From assembly GCF_901709675.1 (NCBI RefSeq), contig NC_051107.1:3536001-3600000 (forward strand): a stretch of DNA of 64,000 nt. The letters are read 5' to 3'. The position numbers and the translations under genes are program-made. This document shows, one piece after another, positions 55,295 to 64,000 of the stretch (position 1 is the stretch's first letter; the number at the start of each line of letters is the position of its first letter). The DNA is from Syngnathus acus. Its lineage: Eukaryota; Chordata; Actinopteri; Syngnathiformes; Syngnathidae. Below the pieces are notes generated by a model that saw only the letters and a list, made by a program, of their open reading frames with translations, had not been told where the DNA came from and searched no databases.

Positions 55295-56131
55295 TTACGT
55301 CCTGTGACGTTTTCTGGACAGTGCGCAAACGCAGGACGTGTCGATGCGTATCCACCTCCAGCCGACCGAATTGCGAACCTGCGTCAGCGCCCGCACGTAA
55401 GTCTGCGTGGTCTTGCACTGGGAGTTCCAGTTCTTGTCGTCGATGCCCCGACAGCCTCCCTTAAAAGGTCGAGGGGCCCGACAGCGCGTCTCGTAAAAGT
55501 ATTGTTTAATATCCTGCGCCGCGCTGGTTTTAATTTTGTCCAAAACGGTGACCGGGGTCCCCCTGGTGTCCACCGCTTGAGTTTTATCAGTCACCCACTG
55601 GCTCTCGCTGTCGCACACCGAATATTCCCCGCGATAACTCTTGTGCTCCGTGTAGCGCTTCTTCCGGGTCTTGTTTACGGACCTCTCGCCCATCAGTCCG
55701 CCGCTCACAAAGTCGTCCGCCATATAGAGCGGCGGCGGTTGCAGCGGCGCCCGGTCACTCAGCAGCACCCGGGGCGAATTAAAGCGCTTGTGCTGCCTCA
55801 GTAGCTCCGAGTTCAACATCATCACCTGGCCCTCGCCGCCCCGGCCCGCCTCCTCCCTCCAGTGCTCCGCGTCGCCGTCGGCACTGAGGAGAGGCGGCAG
55901 CGCTTCCCGGTGCTCCGCGTCCCTGCTTTTCCCCTGCTGGCTTTGGTTCCCCCGGTTCTTCCCCCTGGTCAGGTCAGCCTGGAGAAGCTGTATGATGAGG
56001 GAGTTTAAAGGATCCGGACTTGTCGGCGGGAGCTGCTGCTGCTGTTGTTGCCCCTGGCGACTGTTGCCCATGTTGGTTGCCTGGATACCATAGAGGTACA
56101 CGAGGACCATCATGTAGAGCAGGATGGACAT
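55295..56131 (-). CDS. ntf3: Neurotrophin-3 precursor
   Basis: Secreted neurotrophin, TrkC ligand, made as a pre-pro-protein. A single exon encodes 278 aa (human 257) from MSILLYMMVLVYLYGIQ, a signal peptide matching mammalian NT-3. The prodomain has the DPLNSLIIQLLQADL and LNSELLRQHKRFNSPRVLLSD blocks, a six-Gln run (about residues 28-33), an N-glycosylation site NKT and the furin site TRKKR. The mature 119-residue factor starts YTEHKSYRGEYSVCDSES and keeps the six cystine-knot Cys and the end SCVCALSRKRHRT. The frame stays open upstream to a splice acceptor (exon base 56152), giving ILQVNLV before the Met, as in the mammalian long isoform. The prodomain is longer than in mammals because of Gln- and Glu-rich insertions. 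Confidence 0.97.
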   Translation of the reverse strand: MSILLYMMVLVYLYGIQATNMGNSRQGQQQQQQLPPTSPDPLNSLIIQLLQADLTRGKNRGNQSQQGKSRDAEHREALPPLLSADGDAEHWREEAGRGGEGQVMMLNSELLRQHKRFNSPRVLLSDRAPLQPPPLYMADDFVSGGLMGERSVNKTRKKRYTEHKSYRGEYSVCDSESQWVTDKTQAVDTRGTPVTVLDKIKTSAAQDIKQYFYETRCRAPRPFKGGCRGIDDKNWNSQCKTTQTYVRALTQVRNSVGWRWIRIDTSCVCALSRKRHRT

Positions 56132-56909
56132 CACTAGATTCACCTGTAAGATCTGCAAAGACAGACAGGAAGAGAGCAAGTTTGAGAACTCGAAACGCGG
56201 CTTTTTTACTTTCGAAGGTGAGGATTAGTAGTCATTTTGTTGTGATGTTTGAATTCTTCCCAAGATGAAACTTCACGTCAGCTGACAAACTTACACCATG
56301 TCAGAGGCCATTTCGACTACACGTGCTTGTTTCCGTTGCAAATTAAGCCCCGGAAGTAAAAAAAAACCCAAAAAAAAAAACAGTGTACAATCCTCCTCCA
56401 CTTCCTCTTGAAAGAAACATCGCATTGCATGACATTCTAAAAAAAAAATAGCATTGATAGTAAAGGTAAAAAAAAACCCACGTAAAAAGATGTCCAATTT
56501 TCGGACCCATAATTTCAGAGCCACAAATTGACTTAACTGTTTTCTACCCCCCACCCCCCCCCAACGCACATGGCGATCAGGCGCCATTCCGCCTCCCAGA
56601 CGACCCTTTCCATTGCTCCATCAGTCCCTTGCCCCGCAGTCTTATTTTATCCTCCCCTATTGGCCTCATTGATAAGTGCTTCACTCAAGGCTATACAGCT
56701 GTTTTGCTCAAAACCCCGGAATTCTCTTGACGTCACGTGGACATGCTCTTCCTTTCACAATTACACACACCCTCAAGTTCTGCTATATTTCCATGCGCGT
56801 ATCACATTTAATGCCCATCTTCATTTCCTCTAGTATAATGATGACTTGCCAAAAGCAGCGACGAGATCTAATCTGATTTCATTGTTCAAGAAATGACAAG
56901 AGTACTCAC

Positions 56910-56930
56910 TGAACCGCCGATAACGAGCAT
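56910..56930 (-). CDS. ntf3: ntf3 alternative upstream coding exon
   Basis: On the minus strand ATG plus six codons (MLVIGGS) end at a donor GTGAGT in phase 0. Splicing to the acceptor at 56153-56154 (CTTTGCAG) gives MLVIGGS-ILQVNLV-MSIL. Mammalian NTF3 long isoforms have the same layout, a short start exon joined to ILQVNKV-MSIL. The intron would be 757 bp. The predicted long precursor is 292 aa. Confidence 0.55.
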
Positions 56931-58775
56931 GATTATCCAAAACCTCGCTTTCCGCGAAGACTAAATGCATTCTGTACATCCTGTAAATTACTCCCGTGGC
57001 AGGTTCGGGCAGGAAGAAGCATTTGACGCCTCGGGGAGTCCAAAGAGAATTCCTCACATGCACAAGAGTTTTGCAAAGTTGCGTTTAGTGTCAACTTACG
57101 TTACGGTCGGCCTTTTAAATGTCTTTATTTGGTGACTAGCTTAAAACAGCAGTTGTTTTTTTCCGCCTAGCCCTCGAAAGTAGGTGAGCTGGGGTTACTA
57201 TGGCGACAATTTATCGCTATCCATGACAAGGATCGTGAAGCGCCCGCTGGTCATTTTAAGGTCAAATCGTGACTTGTCATCGGCATCATCTGAAAAATGC
57301 TTCGCCCCAAAGTGTCATGAAGTTGGAAACAGCATGAAACATGTTTACAAGAAGGTCATCAAGCGCCTGTGAGACTTGCTCAAGGACAATTCATTTTTTC
57401 ATGTGACATTCAGATGGTTTTGCGGTCGATATAAAACCGGGCAAATCTGGAATGCTAAGTTTCGGGGGGCTTTGTCTCGCACCGCCGCAGTGCTCCATGT
57501 GATGACTTTTTTTTTTTTTTTTTTTTTCCTTCTTTCTATAATACTCATAATTTGTACTGGCTCCGTCTTCTTCTGGTGTCTTGCCAATGATCTGGGCCGT
57601 TTCATCGATGGAGACAATTGAAAGTTTAATTGTGCAGATGTCCTCAAAGGCGAAACAAGGCGGATTCGACAAGCCAATAAAAGTCGAATGGAGTCAGATG
57701 ACACGTCGGGGTTGTACAGAGTGACTTGAAATCGTTTTTGATCAAGGGCTGTAATGAACTGAAATGATTTCAAGGCCATTTTTTGAAAATCTCGAGAATA
57801 TGAAAGGAACACATTTTTATTTTCACATTTAATATCCTGATGAAACATGTATTTGTTTGTTAGTTTTCCCTCCCGCTGTCTTTCATTGTCACTAAAATAA
57901 AAGCAAATGTCAGGCCAGGGCTGAATGACATTTCGCTTTTGTTTTTTATTTAAGTGTCAGCGTTAACCACACAAGTCATTCTTTGATCCCAGCGTCAAGT
58001 TCTTATCATAATTTCTCATCAAGCTGCAGAAAAGGATGTTTTGCTTTATATTAGAACCAAAGCGAAAAAGATGATAACCAGTCACATCCAAAGAAGTTTG
58101 TTTCATGTGGAGGTCTGCTTTGTTCTTTGGTAAAACTTTTATGAATACATTTCCCAGTTGCGTTTCGCACCCGTAAGAGTCTGATTAATGGATCGGATGC
58201 AATATTTTATGCTGACAATTCACACATTAATGACAAAGCGGCTCATTCAAAGAGTACAACAATTCACTTCTTTATATTCCGAGTGTCGGCTTTACGAGGC
58301 CATAAATTTACATTGGTCACATGGTTGCAGCGTGACACTGAATGTAAACGTTCGTCGCAATGATGCAGCAGTGTTTAACAAGTCAAGTGTCAAATTAAGC
58401 ATCAAACTGAGATAAATATATGTCCGGTGTCCAAAAATAACCGCGTAGCTTTCTCTTAATAAAGTCTTGTTCAGCTTGATGTTGACAAATAATGCAAAAC
58501 GCCATAGCTGGGCTTAACCCATGGTGTCAGTCTCGCGGCGCTGAGCTATAAATATTTGAACAGATATAACCATATTCACGGGCATATATTCTTTATCCTC
58601 TGCAAAAAACAAGTCAACATCTCCATGTATTCATTACACCGCCCCCAGGAGGCCAATATCAAAAGGAGCGGCGCAGTGTCCATTAAATTGTAGCAAACAG
58701 CATTTGATTCTGTATATTCTATTTCATAATGTTTTTATAAATTAAATAAAAAAACAACACTGTTTGGTTTTGCAG
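56931..58775. other. Gene-free stretch upstream of ntf3
   Basis: Probably ntf3 5' flank. Contains a long poly-T (57508-57528) and a dispersed-repeat copy at 58470-58620. No further exon is supported. Confidence 0.4.
58470..58620. repeat. Dispersed interspersed repeat (GCTAACA family), second copy
   Basis: Shares AATAATGCAAAACGCCATAG with the partial copy near 17815, and TATATTCTTTATCCTCTGC with 35735-35753. Confidence 0.5.
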
Positions 58776-58831
58776 GTTCTGATGGAATTGTCCAACCATT
58801 GCAGCACCTCTCCGGGACACCAAGGTAAGAT

Positions 58832-59151
58832 CATTTTAATGAATATATATAAATATATAATAAAATATATATAAAATAAAGTTTAATAAATAAAATAAAA
58901 TATATATATAATATAAATATACAATTTTAATTATTTTGAATATACTTTTTTTCCCAATTGAAATATAGACCAAAGTAATTGAACTTGTGCATTTTAATGA
59001 ATATATATAAATATATAATAAAATATATATAAAATAAAGTTTAATAAATAAAATAAAATATATATAATATAAATATACAATTTTAATTTTAATTATTTTA
59101 AATATACTTTTTTTCCCAATTGAAATTTAGACCAAAGTAATTGAACTTGTG
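58832..59151. repeat. Tandem duplication of an AT-rich unit of about 160 bp
   Basis: The unit CATTTTAATGAATATATATA ... ACCAAAGTAATTGAACTTGTG occurs at 58832-58989 and again at 58990-59151 with a few substitutions and a small indel. A recent duplication, starting seven bases after the 58824 donor. Confidence 0.9.
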
Positions 59152-60446
59152 CGTTTGGCTATAAAGGGTAAAAGACATTTGTCATTCACGGTCGGAACGG
59201 CGTGCGCTCGGAGGCAGCCTCGTGTTTATTGGAGCCTTTCCATCCCTGATATTACATTAGGCGCGGCTCTGAATTATAAACTGCTTCTTGAAGTGGCGTA
59301 ACGACGCAGTGGAAATAAACATCGAGCTTAAGAGTCCAAATAAACGACACACTAGGGGAATAATCGGCAGCACCTTTTAACGGCGGTGTGAACACGGCGA
59401 CTCCCGTTGATCGTACAGACCGGGCGGGCGCTTAGTGTCGAAGCTTTACAGGACAGTGTGCCAAAGCAGCAAATCCTCCCCGGGGATTTTCACCCCAAGA
59501 CGTCTGAGCGCTAATACTGCCCAGTCGACTCCAGATGTTTGTACGGCGAGAAAAAATGTCAAGCATGGAGAAAAATGTCAAGCTCAAGGTCATGTTTGCA
59601 GCTCGTTTTTTTTTTTTTTTTTTTATCCTCCTAATGATCCTAATAATAAACAGCCCGGGAACGATGAACAGCAACGCAAGAGTCATGAAGGCAGAATTTG
59701 ATACAGATCTACGTTTCGTCCTCCAACCTGCACAGGAGGTTGTCGAGCTCAGTTAAGAGGGAAGGGCAGAATTCCAATGATAATAGGGAATTTCGTTTTA
59801 GGAGCCTTCAGGCAGGTGAGTCATCGAGCTATTACGCCGTGACACAACTAGTTTGAGAGCGCAAGCGTCGTCGCAGGTTGTTAGCGGCCATGCTAGCAAC
59901 AGCTGATTTGATTGATTTCCGATCAAATGATAGGACAGCTTTGCTTATAGCACTTGTTGTTTTTAAAACGTCATTATGCATACCCTTTGTTCTTTGTTCC
60001 ATGGAGCACATCCTGTTTAGAGATGAATCTTATGATACCAAATCTGATACCCCCCCCCAGCCCCTTATCATAAAAAAACAGTTGCTGTTGTCAATGTGGT
60101 TAGTGATCAACAAATCTTTCCTTCTACGAGCCAGTGAAATGTTTGGATGCTCCTGTAAGATCCTTTTCATGGTGTCCAACGGTTAAAAAAACAAATAGTT
60201 GTCGGGTACCCGTCATTCCAGTGACAGCTACTCCAAAGTCAGTGAGCTCATAGACCTGTTTGCGCTCACAGGAAGAGATTGTCAACAAGCCGTGTGTGTG
60301 TATAAAACAGAGAGTACAGTTGATTCAGTATTATAACCGAATCGCCCTCAGAGATCAGGGCAAGTTAATCCAGCGTCAAGCCTAATGGAATCACCTACAC
60401 AAGAATAGACTTGTAAGGCTCTACAGTGGCTTTGACCTTCCTCAGT

Positions 60447-60473
60447 TGTGTGTGTGTGTGTGTGTGTGTGTGT
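60447..60473. repeat. (GT)n microsatellite
   Basis: About 13 GT units. Confidence 0.95.
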
Positions 60474-60759
60474 TTGTTGGTAGTATTTTATCGTCTGTGG
60501 CCTCTGCACTTGTTAATCATCTGGACACAGCGCCAAGTGACGAGGGCAAACTCGAGGAGCACAACTGCTTCGCCACTGTCGAGACAAAGAACATGAATTC
60601 AAATGCAGGAATTTAATTCTATAGATCTTTTTTTTATGGGGGGGGGTCCTACCTGGAGTGAGTAGATGATTAACTGCCTAACGTTTTGTGCTGGGTGACC
60701 AAGTTTATTTCACTTGGGCTTGACATTGGAACTGGGCGCCTAAAAATTATTTTTGATTC

Positions 60760-61469
60760 CAGTGCCATGAAAAAATGATTTCACATTTTGCTCTCCCATA
60801 TATATATCACGCTTGAGCGTTTTGGATCAAGCCAATTTTGGACAACCCAAGTAAATGTAGAATCCAGTTTCTAAATTAAAAAAATACTGCCCTGTCAGTC
60901 AGACAAAGTGAAGTAAGCCAGAAGATGTCAAAAAGCCACGCATCATGCTAAGAGCGCTATGACGACTCATCCAGGAGTTCACATGGATGGAGTCCTGAGA
61001 ATTTCAGGCCTTTCAGCAATAACATGGACATTGGGCGAAAATAGAATTCATAAGCAAGGCAAAAACCACTACTGACAAAAACAATACAAAGGCTTGGCTC
61101 ACATTTGCCAATAAACGTCTGGGTGATCGCCCAGACATTTTCACAAATATTTTGTAAATATTTCCAAATCGAAAAACACTTTGGTCTGTGGCAGCTCTGT
61201 TACTTAAGGACCTTGACAAAGTCCAGACTTGAATCCAATTCAGATTTTTTGTATTACCGATTCTGTGACGAGTTATTCGAAAATTGCCTTTTTTTTTTTA
61301 CGTAGGCTGGGATATTTTTTTACAATAATAACTTAAATCATTTAGGAACTCCATTTCATAATTACTTGGGCTGTCTTTATGTGATATTCAAATCAAACAA
61401 GAGTGTGGTGACTGTGGAAAAAAATATCTGGGATCTGGAGGGATCCATCTCTTTTTCATGGTACTGTAT
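60760..61469 (+). pseudogene. Internally deleted Tc1-like transposon
   Basis: Blocks of a fish Tc1 transposase gene occur in order: CGACTCATCCAGGAGTTCAC, AAAAACCACTACTGAC, CTCACATTTGCCAATAAACG, and CAAAGTCCAGACTTGAATCC. These are separated by large deletions and many frame breaks. Inverted ends AGTGCCATGAAAAA and TTTTTCATGGTACTG with a TA on the right side support the limits. Inactive. Confidence 0.75.
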
Positions 61470-61782
61470 ATTTAGCAGTCACATCTGAAGAACGTCCTGA
61501 GGCCCAGTAACTCCTGGAACAGCTTTAATAAATTTATTTTACTAAGTGCAAGCAAACAATCGCATTAAAATGATCCAATTTGTAGAAAAAATCAGTAATT
61601 GTTCATTGTTGATAGATCCTTATCAAAAAAGTTGGTAGCAGAGCAAGCCGAACTGAGCGCACATGATCCACCTCAAAATACGGAAACCAACAGAGGATAT
61701 CCAAGTTTCCGCTCGGAAAAGCGCCTCGATACAAGACGCTGTGCCGTTCTTCTTATGATCCCTGGATGAGATATTATACGAT

Positions 61783-62060
61783 ACTTAGACTTAGACTTAG
61801 ACTTAGACAGAACTTTATTGTCATTTTGTCAACACTAGGTGTGTACAAAACGAAATTTCGTTGCATACGGCTTTCAGCAATGTAGAGGTATTTCGGCTGG
61901 TTAAAAAAAAGTGACATTCTATATAAAAATATGAAATAAGATAATTATAAAGTACAAGGTGCAGCAGTGATAAAGTATGTGAACAGTGCAGGAGACAAAA
62001 ACAGTATTTACAAATGTGCAGAGGAGTGCTACGTTTGAATGTTCAACAGTCTGACGACAG
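61783..62060 (-). mobile_element. Retroposon 3' tail in minus orientation
   Basis: (ACTTAG)4 at 61783-61808 is followed by AACTTTATTGTCATTTTGTC and ACAAAACGAAATTTCGTTGC, a combination seen at the 3' ends of many fish LINE/SINE copies, with the hexamer as the simple tail. The far end is not defined. Confidence 0.5.
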
Positions 62061-62825
62061 CAAACTTCATTTGATATTTAAATTTTCCGTGTAGCCCTAA
62101 TCAATCAGCCATGTTCCGTAGAGATCTAAAAAGTTGAAAACGAGGAGTGACAAAGACTTGACATGTTAAAGTGGCCACCATAAATCCTACATTTCTCACC
62201 GCCAAAGTGCGAAGACTGTTTCATTTTATAACTTGGAATGTAGCTGACAACTTGACTTGCTTTAGCTAAAATGGCAATGACTGCTTAACATTAGCCTCAA
62301 GGCTAGATAGCGATAAGCATGCTAGGAGTCAGCTGCCATTCCGCTAATCAAAGCATCTCATGTACAGCAACAATATTTTCGAACTCTGTGTTACTTAGGC
62401 GTGCCCGACTAAAACGTCAACATTTAAAACGTGTTTTAGTACAGTATACTGTACGCCCGTCGTGCGTTTGATTTAATGGGCCCCCTGACAGAATGTAAAC
62501 AATAAGACAAAATAATTCTGATGAGTTGCACATGTCTGTACAATTCTTCTCATCCCACTCTCCGGCGGGACCGCACGAGTCGGACTTTCACTTTGTTCTC
62601 CCACTGACTAATAAAACGGAGATGAGTGGGCAGATGCACATTAGGGTGGATCTCCTTGTCGAATGCATTTGTATTGCAACGTCACATATTCGACAACATT
62701 GAGAGGAGTTTTATCAGAGTCACATTTAGGATTCAATATTTAGCTTCATTGCAGAGATTAAAGTTAGGATTAGTTTTATTTTAAGGTTCGGGTTAAAACC
62801 AAATGGCAGGACAAGCAAGGATTAG

Positions 62826-62852
62826 GTGTGTGTGTGTGTGTGTGTGTGTGTG
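62826..62852. repeat. (GT)n microsatellite
   Basis: About 13 GT units. Confidence 0.95.
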
Positions 62853-63900
62853 CTTGTGTGCGGTTGACACACTGGGCAACGAATTGTGCCCGCCGGCCAT
62901 TCGAGCGTCTGTCAGTTCAAATATCAAAGCGGCCACTAACCAGACTAACACGTTGCCGCAGATCACCGACGGGCATCTCGTGGCACTTTGACAGATCCGC
63001 CACTGTGCTGCCAACTCACTAACCAAGTTCACGCTTGTATACACTTGCTAACAATCTTTCCAAAGTCAACTAGGGTTGGGTTGCTAGGCGATACGGAAAA
63101 CGGATGCTTCAAAGTGAGATACTCTAGAATTCAGGAGTCCATTTATCAGCATGATTCCACCGCTCTTATCAGCAGGTCGCAGAGGCCGCGTTTCGAAAGT
63201 GGAAACACAAAAGATGAATGGGGATGTTGAAAAGTGGGGCCGTTAAAAGAAAAATGAGGTCCGTAAATATCAGGGCAGCAAAAGTGAGGGTGATAAAGTC
63301 AATGATTCCAAACAGAGGGCGTAGACTAGCGGGTCGGAACCGGCGGTCATCCGACTGATGGTGCCGGGAATGCGTAAGCTCACCTCGGAACCGCTTGATG
63401 GCTATCGGCGCTTCCCGTCCGTCACGATCAATAGAGCAAAAAAGACGCCGCTCGTTATTCACTTTTTAATGTCAGAGTTACATATTTGGATTATATGAAG
63501 ATAAAAGCGAGGCCGCGAGCAATAACTCACGTCGTACGTTTCTTTGCCCATCGTGCCGCGTGATTGCTCGAGCCGCGCGGCATGCGTTTAATCAAACGCC
63601 CGATGCATTCTTCGCTCGTACGAGCCGTAAGAATGCGCCGCGTATAAACACTCTGCGAAAAAGGATAAACAATGACGGGGGCCGGCGGGGCTCCGAAAAT
63701 TACAACCGCATCAGATGAAAGGAAACAACTCGATCCAAGCGCCGCCGATGTCTTTGGTTCGGCGCGAAAGCTGTTGGAAGACGATAGGGTTCAAAGGTCA
63801 AGGTGGTCTCTTGTCTGACAACTCAAATTCCAACACTCCGGTATCTCGACGTCTTCCCAGGAGAGCCTTGCGAATCCGAGCAGCGCTCTCACGGAAGAGA

Positions 63901-63922
63901 CAGAGAGAGAGAGAGAGAGAGA
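63901..63922. repeat. (GA)n microsatellite
   Basis: About ten GA units. Confidence 0.9.
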
Positions 63923-64000
63923 AACAAAAAAACAGACATTGAAGGAAAATTCTTCTCCTTCTCGTCTTTTGTTGTGAAACCGGTACAGTGGCAACCTGAT

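Larger units (their letters stand above)
49703..59906 (+). ncRNA. Candidate five-exon transcript enclosing ntf3 (non-coding or micropeptide)
   Basis: Five exon-like blocks with good splice signals on the plus strand: 49703-49762 (donor GTAAGC), 51301-51351 (acceptor TTCTTCCATACAG, donor GTATGT), 58776-58824 (acceptor GGTTTTGCAG, donor GTAAGA), 59736-59815 (acceptor CAACCTGCACAG, donor GTGAGT), 59877-59906 (acceptor GTCGTCGCAG). Phases agree across all four joins, and an ATG at 49709 would stay open for 87 codons to TGA at 59904-59906. The predicted peptide has no motif, signal peptide or relative that I know. Short open exons arise easily by chance, so a long non-coding RNA antisense to ntf3, or unrelated cryptic sites, are equally plausible. 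The transcript ends are unknown. Confidence 0.3.
62061..64000. other. Gene-free right end of the window
   Basis: GT tract at 62826-62852, GA tract at 63901-63922, a CpG-rich patch at 63530-63620. No exon or named element is supported. Confidence 0.4.

Noticed and set aside
55193-55804. 203-codon open frame on the plus strand
   Set aside because: Antisense shadow of the mature NT-3 coding region.
61105-61305. 66-codon plus-strand gene
   Set aside because: It is a readable piece of the decayed Tc1 transposase.

Overview
This is an ordinary vertebrate nuclear locus, almost certainly from a teleost fish. The genes are intron-rich with GT-AG splice sites. Intergenic DNA carries CA/GT microsatellites, Tc1-like, hAT-like and pogo-like DNA-transposon remnants, SINE/LINE fragments, and fish-type compact introns. 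I cannot name the species. I found no bacterial-type system, CRISPR array, or clear tRNA or rRNA gene.

Layout: positions 2-130 hold the last 42 codons of an unidentified gene running off the left edge. ptprz1 (+, 1257-19620, 31 coding exons, 1408 aa) is a receptor tyrosine phosphatase with a carbonic-anhydrase-like and an FN3 ectodomain. hbp1 (-, 23490-21274, 12 coding exons, 461 aa) converges on it tail to tail. pik3cg (+, 25360-30630, 23 coding exons, 1115 aa) is head to head with hbp1. ano2 (+, 33116-47379) is a calcium-activated chloride channel with two alternative 5' ends (about 1064 or 1002 aa). ntf3 (-, 56131-55295, with an optional upstream coding exon at 56910-56930) is neurotrophin-3. 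For the four intron-containing genes I followed splice sites and phases from start codon to stop codon, and every model closes in frame.

The genes do not form an operon or pathway. They are neighbours by synteny: the human orthologues of ptprz1, hbp1 and pik3cg lie on 7q and those of ano2 and ntf3 on 12p. ptprz1 and ntf3 act in neural development, ano2 in sensory and neuronal chloride currents, pik3cg in GPCR-driven PIP3 signalling, and hbp1 in transcriptional repression.

The points most worth following up are: two phase-compatible 5' ends of ano2; an upstream ntf3 exon matching the organisation of the mammalian long isoform; a possible five-exon plus-strand transcript that encloses ntf3 in an intron; repeated CTCF-core-like motifs, two inside coding exons and some inside a dispersed repeat; a ptprz1 that lacks the long proteoglycan exon; and a nine-lysine run in an intracellular loop of ano2 encoded by a GAA/AAG microsatellite. 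The rest of the gene-free DNA (long introns, 47.4-55.3 kb and 57-64 kb) holds repeats and nothing else I can support.
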